DNA of 64,000 nucleotides, from positions 1 to 64,000 of the forward strand of contig JACRBM010000016.1 in the NCBI GenBank assembly GCA_016219275.1, written 5' to 3'. The position numbers and the translations under genes were made by a program. This document shows positions 1-8,018 of the stretch, in pieces. How positions within the stretch are numbered: the stretch's first letter is position 1; each line of letters opens with the position of its first letter. This DNA is from Chloroflexota bacterium. Its GTDB lineage: Bacteria; Chloroflexota; Anaerolineae; UBA4142. The notes beneath the pieces are model-generated. The model did no database searches. It was not told where the DNA came from and saw nothing but the letters and a program-made list of their open reading frames with translations.

Positions 1-49
1 CGTGGACTTCACGCCGAGTTGGTTTGCGAACAGTTAAAGTGCGCGTCAT
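1..49 (-). CDS. 5' end of an unidentified gene leaving the window, possibly a transposase
   Basis: A reading frame starts with ATG at 49 and runs off the left edge after 16 codons (MTRTLTVRKPTRREVH). The start is supported by a perfect AGGAGG at 57-62, seven bases upstream, and by a TAGAAT -10-like box at 82-87. The short peptide is too small to assign a family. Because it lies beside repeated sequence and a truncated dehydrogenase, I infer it is the transposase or first gene of an inserted element. That inference needs the sequence to the left. Confidence 0.45.
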   Translation of the reverse strand, partial: MTRTLTVRKPTRREVH

Positions 50-81
50 GAGTGAACCTCCTGAATTGAAATGGTACACTC

Positions 82-135
82 ATTCTAACAGAGGTTATGT
101 GAAAATTACTCATATCGGTTATGTGAAATGACGGT
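82..135. mobile_element. Probable right end of an inserted transposon with two 12-bp direct repeats
   Basis: The 12-mer GGTTATGTGAAA occurs at 93-104 and again at 117-128, a period of 24 bases. The reading frame of the neighbouring alcohol dehydrogenase fragment stays family-like up to about base 137, then changes and stops at 119-121, inside the second repeat. This places a foreign end at about 130-137. Sub-terminal direct repeats are common at the ends of transposons. No terminal inverted repeat can be tested because the other end is outside the window. Confidence 0.45.
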
Positions 136-283
136 TAAGACTGCGCATGATCGTGTCGCCAATCGTCACGGTGGTTGCATGAACCTTGACCAATACTTCG
201 CGGTCCCTGGGTGTGGGCTTTTCCACTTTTTGCAGCCGTAGCACTTCTGGCGGACCGTATTTTGTGCAGACAATCGCTTTCAT
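119..283 (-). pseudogene. Truncated zinc-type alcohol dehydrogenase/quinone oxidoreductase, N-terminal fragment
   Basis: The frame begins [20 protein letters not shown] and continues with [22 protein letters not shown], the typical first beta strands of the MDR (zinc-type alcohol dehydrogenase or quinone reductase) superfamily. Only 54 residues remain of about 330. The last five (NRHFT) are not family-like and come from inserted DNA. The ATG overlaps the TGA of the upstream membrane gene by four bases, so it was once the translationally coupled last gene of that transcript. It cannot encode an active enzyme: the nucleotide-binding fold and metal ligands are missing. Confidence 0.75.
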
Positions 284-726
284 TTTCTCACACTCCCGTT
301 GAGTCTATCGTATAGATAGCCAATAACTATTCCAAGGGCGAGAATCCTTATTACGTTAAACATGGCGCCGATGAGGAAGTAATGCAGGGCATCACTCGTC
401 GGCGTGAGAAATTTTGCGGGAACTTCGATGAGCATTGTGAGAATGATTAGGACGATGAAGCTGAGGAGTACGGATTTTACAGTTGGATGCTTTGTCGGCA
501 TCTTATCAAAGAAACGAAGCAAGAAATAGCTGACGCAGAATCCGATCATCAGACCGCCGATCAAAGCTTCAAGAAGCATGGGGAGATAAGGAATCGAAAG
601 AGCAGTTCTATACTCCGCAGCGATGGGAGTCAGAGAAATTGCAAAGTTCGCCACCCAGAATCCTAATCCTCCTGTTACAGCCAATATTGTCATTTCTTTT
701 GATTGGGCCATCTTTTTCTGCTCCAT
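280..726 (-). CDS. Small four-helix membrane protein, unknown function
   Basis: A 148-residue protein starting [13 protein letters not shown] chose ATG 726 because GGAG lies just upstream in the end of the preceding gene; an in-frame start at 747 would overlap more. Four hydrophobic segments are visible at about residues 12-33, 47-72, 83-102 and 114-140, with short charged loops, so it is a polytopic inner-membrane protein. I recognise no catalytic motif. The start lies at the 3' end of the upstream DUF4386 gene, and its TGA overlaps the ATG of the dehydrogenase fragment, showing a tightly packed operon. Function is not assigned. Confidence 0.7.
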   Translation of the reverse strand: MEQKKMAQSKEMTILAVTGGLGFWVANFAISLTPIAAEYRTALSIPYLPMLLEALIGGLMIGFCVSYFLLRFFDKMPTKHPTVKSVLLSFIVLIILTMLIEVPAKFLTPTSDALHYFLIGAMFNVIRILALGIVIGYLYDRLNGSVRK

Positions 727-727
727 T

Positions 728-1408
728 TTATTCCTGCTCCTTAACACCCTTAATCAACAGCCACAAAGTAAGTCCAAATTCCGCAATGAATCCAAGCGGG
801 TAGCTGACATAGGTTATTGCGTCGAAGCCGGGAAAAAGGAAGGGCTGAAGCGCCGTCATCAGCCAGAAAGCACAATGGATCATCAACACGATGCCCAATA
901 TCCTGGGAAGGAAGCCCGACTTGAAAACCAAATAGCCAAGCGGAAAGAGCCAAGCACCAAAAAATATCTGGGCGATGGTGAACCCATTTTTGTATAAATA
1001 CAGAGATAACATTGACAGTGCTTGCAGTTGATCGGTTTGGAATACCTTCAAGTAATCAGCGCCACTCAAAAGTAACGAGCTGGCAACTAGAAAAAGATCG
1101 CTAGAACATTCGATAGCGACACCCCCCAGGTTCAATAGCAAGAACAGCAGGGCAACGTTTTTATTCACCGGTTTTAATAACACGTACAAAGCCCAAGCCG
1201 TCAAAAGAAATAACACCGCCGAGATTAGATCGCTCACGAAGCCGACACGGAATTGCCACTCAGCAGCCATAATATTTTGGGCAGTTGCGGCGGCATCTCC
1301 GAATACAATGATTTTCGAACGACCAATCACATTCGCAAAGGCGTGAACTACGATGTAAATCAGATACAGGAACCCAGCTATTCTTGCGGTCTTGTTGCTT
1401 GTGTTCAT
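728..1408 (-). CDS. DUF4386 family membrane protein (copy 1)
   Basis: A 226-residue protein beginning MNTSNKTARIAGFLYLIYIV, the usual DUF4386 opening with polar N-terminus, RIAG and first helix. About six transmembrane helices follow, and the C-terminus is KEQE. DUF4386 proteins are integral membrane proteins of unknown function common in Chloroflexota, Bacteroidota and Firmicutes. AGGAGA precedes the ATG. The gene is one of three DUF4386 genes in 4 kb, all on the minus strand, so this is a local gene-family expansion. There is no evidence for a transported substrate or enzymatic activity. Confidence 0.8.
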   Translation of the reverse strand: MNTSNKTARIAGFLYLIYIVVHAFANVIGRSKIIVFGDAAATAQNIMAAEWQFRVGFVSDLISAVLFLLTAWALYVLLKPVNKNVALLFLLLNLGGVAIECSSDLFLVASSLLLSGADYLKVFQTDQLQALSMLSLYLYKNGFTIAQIFFGAWLFPLGYLVFKSGFLPRILGIVLMIHCAFWLMTALQPFLFPGFDAITYVSYPLGFIAEFGLTLWLLIKGVKEQE

Positions 1409-1426
1409 TTTTTCTCTCCTTTGATT

Positions 1427-1460
1427 TGAATAGGGAATAGCCCGACTGGCTAATGCCCAC
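1427..1460 (-). pseudogene. 3' remnant of another DUF4386-neighbour membrane gene
   Basis: The 34 bases here match 3523-3556 at 31 positions. At 3523-3556 they encode the C-terminal GLSGYSIFN of an intact gene; here the same frame reads SQSGYSLFK but is not attached to a gene body. It is best explained as the leftover 3' end of a second copy after deletion between tandem paralogues. Confidence 0.5.
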
Positions 1461-1465
1461 TTCGT

Positions 1466-2179
1466 TTAATCCCTTTTAGCAGACAGGGCAGCGATCGCCG
1501 ATGGATTGAATCCCTTCACGATCATCCAGACCGCAAAGACCATTTCCTGAATGGCAGTCGGGACCAATAATAGCCCTATTCCCTCACCGATTACTGGAGC
1601 CAAGTGCAACGGGCTAAACATGCTTACAATTTTGGCAAAGAAGTACAACACTGCGCCAATAAGACCCCAGCCGGACAGCCATCGCGGAATGAGCCGGGTT
1701 TGATAAAACAGGACGAAGATCATCAACGTACCGACGCTGAAAACGATTCCCCCGATCTGTTGGATCCAATCTCCTGCGGCGATGAGCGTAGAACCCAGTG
1801 TTTGAAAATTGGATGCATCGGCGGCTCCAGTCTTTCCATAGATCTCGCTAACGGTCAATAACAGGAACATACTGATCACCAGGAGCGTTTCGCATACTGC
1901 TTCAAGTACTCCCCTAAACAGGACTGACCCGAATGCCAGGACTTCATCATGCTTTTTAAAGATCGGGTACAACATAACCGGAACCATGGCGAGGGATAAT
2001 CCCATCAGCAAGACGAAGAGTGTTCCGATAATCCATTGGGTTTCACTTGCAGATACATTGAGCGGGTACGGCGAACCTGCCATGATCGGGGCGGTAACAA
2101 CACCGGCTAGGACACCGGAAGTTGTTCCAATGATGAATAGAATTCCAACAATCACAGCGGTCTTTTTGTTTGTTTCCAT
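1466..2179 (-). CDS. DUF4386 family membrane protein (copy 2)
   Basis: A 237-residue protein starting METNKKTAVIVGILFIIGTT, chosen because AAGGAG precedes this ATG. It has about six hydrophobic helices and family landmarks such as YPIFKKHDEVLAFG in the middle and SGWGLIGAVLYF late in the protein. It ends NPSAIAALSAKRD, nearly the same tail as copy 3 at 3955 (NPSAVASLSAKT), so the two are recent paralogues. Location is the cytoplasmic membrane; function is unknown. It lies in a minus-strand run with short spacers, each start having its own purine-rich ribosome site. Confidence 0.8.
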   Translation of the reverse strand: METNKKTAVIVGILFIIGTTSGVLAGVVTAPIMAGSPYPLNVSASETQWIIGTLFVLLMGLSLAMVPVMLYPIFKKHDEVLAFGSVLFRGVLEAVCETLLVISMFLLLTVSEIYGKTGAADASNFQTLGSTLIAAGDWIQQIGGIVFSVGTLMIFVLFYQTRLIPRWLSGWGLIGAVLYFFAKIVSMFSPLHLAPVIGEGIGLLLVPTAIQEMVFAVWMIVKGFNPSAIAALSAKRD

Positions 2180-2262
2180 TTTTTTCTCCTTGAGTAATAC
2201 CATACCTTCGCCAATCCATTCCTGAGTGAAGGGATGGTGTTTATTTGATTTTATTATTGGTC

Positions 2263-2691
2263 CTAACTTTCAGGGTTGGGCCATTTCCAAGCGTACCAAA
2301 CAACCAATAAGGCAAACACAAGTTGTGCGGTTGACCAAACTATCTCATAACCAGGGGATCGCAATACAAAACCTAAAACCCAAAAAGCAATAACAACCAT
2401 CGCATAGAATATGCCCATGATGCGGTTTGCCCAACGACTCACGGAAGACTTTAACGTCACGGTCAAGGCACTCATAAGAATGTGACCCACAAATATTATT
2501 GCCATTACTGACAATAGTTCGGGAGTTGCTACGATAGGTCCGTTATTCGCAAGTGAAGACTTTAGTACAGCCGGATCAGTTAAGCGGTACGTATCCCCAT
2601 TTAAACTACTTAACATTCCAGCTACCCATAGCACTGCAAGGATTATCCTCACATCTAGCGGATTTCTTGCGGTCTCTTTGGTTGTGTTCAT
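2263..2691 (-). CDS. DUF6326-like small membrane protein (copy 1)
   Basis: A 142-residue protein with four predicted helices. It opens with MNTTKETARN, very like the DUF4386 proteins beside it, and ends VVWYAWKWPNPES. The second copy at 2758 ends IIWFAWKWRSPEG, so the WYAWKW-type end is a shared signature. The family name is from memory of small four-helix proteins with an internal SLFIPG motif and is tentative. A function is not known; no catalytic residues are evident. It has a ribosome site (AAAAGGAG) and sits in the same minus-strand cluster. Confidence 0.6.
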   Translation of the reverse strand: MNTTKETARNPLDVRIILAVLWVAGMLSSLNGDTYRLTDPAVLKSSLANNGPIVATPELLSVMAIIFVGHILMSALTVTLKSSVSRWANRIMGIFYAMVVIAFWVLGFVLRSPGYEIVWSTAQLVFALLVVWYAWKWPNPES

Positions 2692-2757
2692 TTTTTGATC
2701 TCCTTTTTTGAACGATATGGATGTGTTTTTTATTTGACATCTGACGTATCTGCCGGG

Positions 2758-3162
2758 CTACCCTTCAGGGCTGCGCCACTTCCATGCAAACCAAATAATG
2801 CTCAGCAGGCAGATCACTTCAACCGTGGCGATGAAAATGTAGTGAGGATAGGATACTCCACCACCGACAACAAACGCAATCGTGATGATGCTCGTAATGA
2901 TGTTGACCCACCGATTCACGCCGTACTTCAATACGCGAGAAAGGATGATCATGACCGTTGAAATCTCCATCATGATTGCGCCACCTAGCATTAGTTGGGG
3001 AATCGGAGTTGCGCCTGCAGTTTTTGCCAATTCATCCGCCGCCCCAGGGATGAATAACGAAAGAATGTCTGCCATCAGCATGTTGAGCATGACAATGTCC
3101 CACAGGGTTGAGAGCAGAACTTGCGTGTCGATCTTTTTAGTCGGGGTTACGCGTGTGTTCAT
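2758..3162 (-). CDS. DUF6326-like small membrane protein (copy 2)
   Basis: A 134-residue four-helix membrane protein starting MNTRVTPTKKIDTQVLLSTL. The start at 3162 is fixed by AGGAGG a few bases upstream; a longer in-frame start at 3222 lacks one. The motif MADILSLFIPG near residue 30 and the FAWKW end match small DUF6326-type proteins. It is a divergent paralogue of the 2263-2691 gene. The role is unknown; pairing with DUF4386 genes suggests a locally expanded membrane-protein island rather than a pathway. Confidence 0.6.
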   Translation of the reverse strand: MNTRVTPTKKIDTQVLLSTLWDIVMLNMLMADILSLFIPGAADELAKTAGATPIPQLMLGGAIMMEISTVMIILSRVLKYGVNRWVNIITSIITIAFVVGGGVSYPHYIFIATVEVICLLSIIWFAWKWRSPEG

Positions 3163-3224
3163 TTTGATAGTCCTCCTGTTAAATGTTGTTGGTTGAAAAT
3201 TTGTTAGAAGACAATTGAGCATTG

Positions 3225-3371
3225 CTAGGATGTAAGCACAACGACACTCAAATTGACCACTCCTTCCTTCAGACTCATGATCGGCGGCGCGGGTGCGAGG
3301 TAGACAACGTTAATGGGAAAGATCGAGAAAGAGATGAGCAAGATCAATTTTCTTAAAGTTTGGCGCTTCAT
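3225..3371 (-). pseudogene. N-terminal fragment of a NapH/YccM-like membrane 4Fe-4S protein
   Basis: A 48-codon frame starts MKRQTLRKLILLISFSIFPI with AGGAG upstream. It continues with VVYLAPAPPIMSLKEGVVNLS before a stop. This is the usual first helix and periplasmic loop of polyferredoxin-type membrane proteins (NapH, NosR C-half, YccM). The later helices and all cysteine motifs are missing. The family call rests on the N-terminal pattern only. It was truncated like other genes in this block. Confidence 0.45.
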
Positions 3372-3474
3372 GATGAACTCCTATTCCGATTTTGCTCTAT
3401 CCCAAATGAATGCTGCCCCGGTACCGATTTGTTGGATTTGTGAGATTAAACCTTGGTTCATTTTGCAACTCCAT

Positions 3475-3527
3475 GTTGTGATTGATTTTGGTGTAAACAA
3501 GACGCTCACGCCAATTTACGATTGAAT
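3475..3527. repeat. Direct repeat A, copy 1 (about 50 bp)
   Basis: The segment resembles 4722-4774 over about 50 bases (GTTGTGATTGATTTTGG, then TAAACAAG, then ACGCC). The second copy forms the leader just upstream of a DUF4386 start codon. This copy overlaps the 3' end of the 3506-3943 gene. It marks the edge of a tandem duplication. Confidence 0.6.
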
Positions 3528-3943
3528 ATGGAATAGCCCGACAGGCCAATGCCCACAAGGTATAAAGCGCTCTGGACAACATTCACCTGCCAGCGACCAT
3601 GCCCAATATATGAGGAAGCGAAAAACGCCATCACTTCTATAAAGCCGATCACAAACACTAACATCCAGAAAGTCGCTTTTTGACCGGCGAGCAGGTTATT
3701 GCGGATGAGCGGCCACGTCAGCACCGAGATAACCAGCGAGCAAGAGTTGTACAGGATCGTGAAAGCATTGAGCGAAGCAATGGTCTTAGCACCAAGGCTG
3801 GCAATTTCAGCTTCTGAAAAAGAAGCAACCTGCAAAATTGGGGAGTCCTCTTTGAGAACGATGACATAGCACAATATGATAAAGGCGAGTATAAAGTTGA
3901 TGACGCACCATATTGAAAGAACGATCGAACCTTTTCTTAGCAT
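3506..3943 (-). CDS. Small four-helix membrane protein next to DUF4386
   Basis: A 145-residue protein starting MLRKGSIVLSIWCVINFILA. The ATG at 3943 is preceded by GGAGAAAGC; a much longer open frame upstream reads through the DUF4386 gene in another frame and is not real. Four hydrophobic segments and the end LSGYSIFNRKLA are visible. A remnant of a second copy of this end lies at 1427-1460. The start is 11 bases after the stop of the upstream DUF4386 gene, so the pair is one transcript. No function is recognised. Confidence 0.65.
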   Translation of the reverse strand: MLRKGSIVLSIWCVINFILAFIILCYVIVLKEDSPILQVASFSEAEIASLGAKTIASLNAFTILYNSCSLVISVLTWPLIRNNLLAGQKATFWMLVFVIGFIEVMAFFASSYIGHGRWQVNVVQSALYLVGIGLSGYSIFNRKLA

Positions 3944-3954
3944 TTTGCTTTCTC

Positions 3955-4707
3955 CTATGCCGCGCTCAAAAGCTCGTTCGTCGAAGTTTTCGCAGACAGA
4001 GAAGCGACCGCCGACGGATTGATCCCTTTTGCGATCAGCCAGACCGCCAAAACCAACTCCTGCGGGAGGATCACCATATTGAGAACAATTTGGATTGTCC
4101 CAGCCGGAGGAATGAGATGGAACATCACCAACAGAGCGCTGATGATGGTCCCTGTGATTCCAACCAGACCCCAAACGGTTATCCATCGAGGAACGAGTCT
4201 GAATTGATAGAAGACAACATAGTACATCAGGGCACCGATGCCGAAAGTCAACAGCATGGCCACATTATTAAACCAACCGATTCCTGTGTTGATCAGTACA
4301 TCTGCCGTCTGAAAGTACGATGACACCGGAGCCCCAGCTTTCACGAATTCCTGGCTTAGCGCTAATAGGACAACATAGAGGAGAGCGCCAACAACAGAGG
4401 TCATTCCCTCGATAACCCTGAATCCAGCCGCACCAAACGCCAGGCCTTCGTGGTATTTCTTCAGAATCGGATACAGCGCAAGTCCAATACCGGCACAGGC
4501 AATACCCATGATGAATTTAACCGCCGTGAAGATGATCATCTGTCCTTCATTTGTGGAAATCGCAGTCAGATGATCCGGAGCACTGACAGTGTTTAACGCT
4601 AGTGGCAGGCTCAGTAGGGCCGGAACCGTCCCCAAGATGAATAGCACGCCCACAACTGTTGCGGTCTTTCTGTCTGTCCCCTGGGGACTTGCTTTGGTCG
4701 TTTTCAT
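3955..4707 (-). CDS. DUF4386 family membrane protein (copy 3)
   Basis: A 250-residue protein starting MKTTKASPQGTDRKTATVVG with AAAAGGAG seven bases before the ATG. It has six or seven helices, the YPILKKYHEGLAFGAAGFR landmark after helix 3, and FRLVPRWITVWGLVG before the last helices. It is clearly paralogous to copy 2 (1466-2179), including the NPSAVASLSAKT end. It is the first gene of the run transcribed leftwards from about 4.75 kb. Membrane location is clear; function is unknown. Confidence 0.8.
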   Translation of the reverse strand: MKTTKASPQGTDRKTATVVGVLFILGTVPALLSLPLALNTVSAPDHLTAISTNEGQMIIFTAVKFIMGIACAGIGLALYPILKKYHEGLAFGAAGFRVIEGMTSVVGALLYVVLLALSQEFVKAGAPVSSYFQTADVLINTGIGWFNNVAMLLTFGIGALMYYVVFYQFRLVPRWITVWGLVGITGTIISALLVMFHLIPPAGTIQIVLNMVILPQELVLAVWLIAKGINPSAVASLSAKTSTNELLSAA

Positions 4708-4721
4708 TTTCTTCTCCTTTT

Positions 4722-4774
4722 GTTGTGATTGATTTTGGCGTAAACAAGCCGCCTACGCCTATTTATGATTTGAC
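4722..4774. repeat. Direct repeat A, copy 2 (leader of DUF4386 copy 3)
   Basis: This is the second copy of the segment described at 3475-3527. Here it forms the untranslated leader immediately upstream of the ribosome site of the 3955-4707 gene. It may hold the promoter of the array, but I see no convincing -35/-10 pair. Confidence 0.55.
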
Positions 4775-4784
4775 ATTTGACCGC

Positions 4785-5066
4785 TCACGCGTCTGCCTGG
4801 CTTGTCCCGAGCGTAGTCGGGGGGCCGGGTTCGACAGGACTGACCGAGACTAAGGGCATTCCTAAATCGCGCACTTTTTTTAGCAAGCCGTGCAACGCGG
4901 CTTGGTCAATCACGGGACCGGTTAAAAGCGTATCGCCATTGTCTTCCAGCGTGATAGTCAAGCCATCGAACCAATCTGTCCATTGGCTGTCCAGATGCCC
5001 CTTGATCCTGATCTGATAGATCATGGGGCGATTGGGGTCACTTTTGGAATCGAGTTTGTTTGACAT
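4785..5066 (-). CDS. Small conserved hypothetical protein with a repeat-derived C-terminus
   Basis: A 93-residue soluble protein starting MSNKLDSKSDPNRPMIYQIR. The core IKGHLDSQWTDWFDGLTITL, then GDTLLTGPVIDQAALHGLL, is a compact alpha/beta pattern. I recall similar small proteins beside LuxR regulators in Chloroflexota, but the function is unknown. The last dozen residues (PTTLGTSQADA) are encoded by a palindromic element (about 4800-4850) of the kind that also interrupts the MalT-like gene, so the natural C-terminus has been replaced or extended. It lies downstream of, and is probably co-transcribed with, the regulator at 5231-7984. Confidence 0.6.
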   Translation of the reverse strand: MSNKLDSKSDPNRPMIYQIRIKGHLDSQWTDWFDGLTITLEDNGDTLLTGPVIDQAALHGLLKKVRDLGMPLVSVSPVEPGPPTTLGTSQADA

Positions 5067-5230
5067 TTGCCTGTGCTCGTGGTGGCTCGTCAAAACAATT
5101 TGTGCCACTTGATGCACGGGTAACATACTCGGAATATGGTATTGCTGGCTAGATACTAAAGTATTGTTCGGAGGTATTGTTGTGAGGAGAGAGAGGGGAA
5201 ATTCTAAAGCAGAGTAATCTGAGTTTCGAG

Positions 5231-7984
5231 TTACAACAGACCTAGCTCGCGGGCGCGCGCTACGGCTTCAGTGCGATTGTGGACTTCTAGTTTGTCGAAG
5301 ATGATGCGGCTGTGTCCTTTAACCGTACTCAAGGCGAGGAAAAGTCGTTCGCCAATTTCACGATTCGAGAGTCCCTGGGCAATGAGTCGTAGAACTTCCA
5401 ATTCGCGTTGGCTCAATGCCTCGACCAAACCTTGGATCTTGGATCCTTCGATTTTGCTCAGGACAAGTTTTGGATTTTCGGCTGTTGTCGAGTGAAACGC
5501 GGCGAGCAGTTTCTCAAGGTAGACGCACAAATGCGGCGAGGTTTTCAAAATCGAAACTCGTAAATCCAAAATCATCAATCGCATCGGCGCGCCTTCATCC
5601 ACAAAGATACGCATATAGCCGCGCGGCTCGGCGAGCGTTAGCGCGCGTGACAATGCCGCCGGCACGCGATGGGTTTCCCCTTTCGCTTGTAAAGCCAGCG
5701 CCTGCAAGATCGCGATCTTGATCATCTCGTGGACCCAACCCGCCGATTCCGCCGCAGCCATCAGCCGGTCGAGCAACTGGAGCGCATCCGGTTGCATCCC
5801 GCGCGCAACCAGGACACGCGCCAGATTGATGTGGTGCAAGTCGTAGTGATAGCTGAGCGGATCGTTCACGGTCAGCCCGCTCTGCTCCACCCAGCGAACG
5901 ATCGCGTCCATATCCTCATCCGCCAGCCACAATCGCACGTGACAATCCTGCAACCAGCAAAAGACGAATGGATCTATCTTGACCCGGCGAGCGACCTCGT
6001 CCGCTTTTTGAATCGCCTCACGCGCGCCTTCTAAATCGTCCAAAGCCAGTCGCAAGCGCGCCAGGGTCACATAGCTATCGGTCAGGACATCCGCCTGACC
6101 CAACTGGATGCATTGATCCACCGCTTGAACAATCTGCTGGCTCGCCTTCTCCAAATCGTTTTGCTCGCGCAAGAGATCACCCAGCTTGACGTTGGCGAAT
6201 CCGGCAATCGGGAATTGCTCGCCGCCGGGACCGGTCGCTAGATCCAGCGCCTCGCGCAACGTTTCAAACGCGTCAGCGACCAACCCGCGTTTGACTTGCA
6301 TCATGCTCGTATAGCACGCGGCGGAAACTGCCAGCGCGCGCTGACCGTGCTTCAATCCGATTGTTTTCGCCAAATAGAAATGTTGCTGCGACGCCGCGCT
6401 ATTGCCCAAGCCCCAATACGCACCGCCCATCGCCACCGCGGCTTCGCACCGCATATGGTCCGCTTCGGGCAAGAGTTCGAGCGCCGTTTGCCCCATTTCA
6501 AGTACGCGCGGCAACGCCTCATCCGTCAGCGCGTGATGAGCACGAATGGCTGCGATGTGACCGGCAATATGCTTGCGCTCCTCATCGCTCAAGTTCCGGG
6601 TCGAGCTCTCCAACGCGAGTTCGGCGTTGCGAAGACTCTCCTCAACTTGCGCGCGCTGCCCGGTCCAATACCGCACCCAACCTTCGTAGACGCAGAGCCA
6701 CGGGCGCGTCCGAATCAGAGCGTGTGGCAATCGCTCCATCCATTTCTTGAGCAAGACCTGATTCATCTGAAGATTCAGTTCGTCGGCAAACTCGTCAATC
6801 AACGCCGCCACACGTTCCAAGTCTTGGCTCGCGAACGCGTGCCCCATCGCCTGCTCCACTAGTCCCGCGGCGCGATACCACTCGCTCGCGCGCTGATGGA
6901 GCACGGGCACTTGGGCAAGCCAAGTCAGTTCGAGACGCCGGCGCAGCAAATCTCTAAAGAGATGGTGATAGCGATACCAATGCCGTTCGCTATCCAAAGG
7001 GACGATGAACAGGTTGGCGTGTTCAAGATATTCCAGAGTGGCTTGACCGGAAACAGAAGAGTCTAGCAGAACCGCATCACACAGAGGACCGCACATGTGA
7101 TCGAGCATAGACGTACGTAACAGAAACTGTTGGACACTTTCGGATTGTTGTCCCAGAACTTGTTCAACCAAATAATCCATCACGAAACGATGACTGCCGG
7201 TGAAAGATTGGATAAAACGGGTGGTGTCATCCAGTCCCTGCATTGAAATCGCGGCGAGTTGCAAACCGGCGATCCATCCTTCAGTCCGCGTTTCCAATGC
7301 GGCAACGTCTTCGGCTGAAAGATTCAATCCCATCACACGATTGAGAAATTCGGGGGCTTCGGCTGGGGAGAAACGCAAATCGGCGGCGCGCAGCTCGGTC
7401 AGTTGACCCCGGACGCGTAACTGTGCCAGGGGCAATTGTGGGTCCTCACGCGTAGCGATGACGAGATGCATTTGCGGTGGTTGGTGCTCGATCAGAAAGG
7501 TGAGAGCATGGTCAACTAGTTTGGAATCAATAACATGGTAGTCGTCAAGAACAAGGACGAAACTCTGTCCTGACGCGAAGCGTGTCGAAGGGTTGTCCGG
7601 GCTGGGGGTGATTTCATTGAGCAGGGTTGTCAAGAGAAATTCGGGAGGCGGTGGCTGGGAAGATTGGAGCATGCCCAAGACGCTTTGTCCAATAGTCGGG
7701 GCAATCGTTTGCATAGCAGCGACGAGGTAAATCAGAAAGCGTGTGGTGTCGTTATCCCCTTCGTCCAGCGACAGCCAGGCAACGCGAAGCTTTGGTTCGC
7801 GGCGGTCGCAACCGGCGACCCATTCGCTAACCAGCGTGGTTTTACCAAAACCGGCGGGGGCAGAGATAAGGGTCAGTTTGTGGTGCAGACCTTCATTTAG
7901 TCGCTCGATCAAGCGGGGGCGGAGGACAACTTTAGGCTGAGCTGGGGGGATATAAAGTTTCGTGGCTAAAATTGATGTAGACAT
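5231..7984 (-). CDS. MalT-like ATP-dependent LuxR-family transcriptional regulator
   Basis: A 917-residue regulator. The P-loop (APAGFGKTT, about residue 42) and Walker B (LVLDDYHVID, about residue 145) form an STAND NTPase; a long helical TPR-like region follows (about 350-800). A C-terminal LuxR helix-turn-helix covers about 855-917 (LSQRELEVLRLIAQGLSNRE). MalT-type proteins bind an inducer, hydrolyse ATP, oligomerise and activate promoters. Two short in-frame segments look foreign: NPSTRFASGQS just before Walker B, and KLVLSKIEGSKIQG in the linker to the HTH. Both are translations of palindromic repeats. It may control the DUF4386 block downstream; the ligand is unknown. Confidence 0.9.
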   Translation of the reverse strand: MSTSILATKLYIPPAQPKVVLRPRLIERLNEGLHHKLTLISAPAGFGKTTLVSEWVAGCDRREPKLRVAWLSLDEGDNDTTRFLIYLVAAMQTIAPTIGQSVLGMLQSSQPPPPEFLLTTLLNEITPSPDNPSTRFASGQSFVLVLDDYHVIDSKLVDHALTFLIEHQPPQMHLVIATREDPQLPLAQLRVRGQLTELRAADLRFSPAEAPEFLNRVMGLNLSAEDVAALETRTEGWIAGLQLAAISMQGLDDTTRFIQSFTGSHRFVMDYLVEQVLGQQSESVQQFLLRTSMLDHMCGPLCDAVLLDSSVSGQATLEYLEHANLFIVPLDSERHWYRYHHLFRDLLRRRLELTWLAQVPVLHQRASEWYRAAGLVEQAMGHAFASQDLERVAALIDEFADELNLQMNQVLLKKWMERLPHALIRTRPWLCVYEGWVRYWTGQRAQVEESLRNAELALESSTRNLSDEERKHIAGHIAAIRAHHALTDEALPRVLEMGQTALELLPEADHMRCEAAVAMGGAYWGLGNSAASQQHFYLAKTIGLKHGQRALAVSAACYTSMMQVKRGLVADAFETLREALDLATGPGGEQFPIAGFANVKLGDLLREQNDLEKASQQIVQAVDQCIQLGQADVLTDSYVTLARLRLALDDLEGAREAIQKADEVARRVKIDPFVFCWLQDCHVRLWLADEDMDAIVRWVEQSGLTVNDPLSYHYDLHHINLARVLVARGMQPDALQLLDRLMAAAESAGWVHEMIKIAILQALALQAKGETHRVPAALSRALTLAEPRGYMRIFVDEGAPMRLMILDLRVSILKTSPHLCVYLEKLLAAFHSTTAENPKLVLSKIEGSKIQGLVEALSQRELEVLRLIAQGLSNREIGERLFLALSTVKGHSRIIFDKLEVHNRTEAVARARELGLL
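5440..5465. repeat. Palindromic repeat inserted in-frame in the MalT-like gene (site 2)
   Basis: TCCTTCGATTTTGCTCAGGA is a near-palindrome encoding the LSKIEGS part of the linker between the TPR region and the LuxR domain. The same TTCGA...CTCAGGACA type occurs elsewhere in this window. Confidence 0.5.
7571..7600. repeat. Palindromic repeat inserted in-frame in the MalT-like gene (site 1)
   Basis: CTTCGACACGCTTCGCGTCA, read on the minus strand, is a near-palindrome translated as PSTRFASGQ. It sits directly before the Walker B strand, where homologues usually have a short loop. A related element occurs at about 5440-5465 and at 4800-4850. Confidence 0.5.
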
Positions 7985-7990
7985 TGATCA

Positions 7991-8018
7991 ATTATAAAAC
8001 AAACACTCCAAAATTCAA
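7991..8018 (-). promoter_or_regulatory. Promoter of the MalT-like gene, apparently giving a leaderless mRNA
   Basis: On the minus strand TTGAAT (8013-8018) and TATAAT (7991-7996) are separated by 16 bases. Only six bases lie between the -10 box and the ATG at 7984, and no Shine-Dalgarno sequence is present. Transcription would begin at or next to the start codon. Confidence 0.5.
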
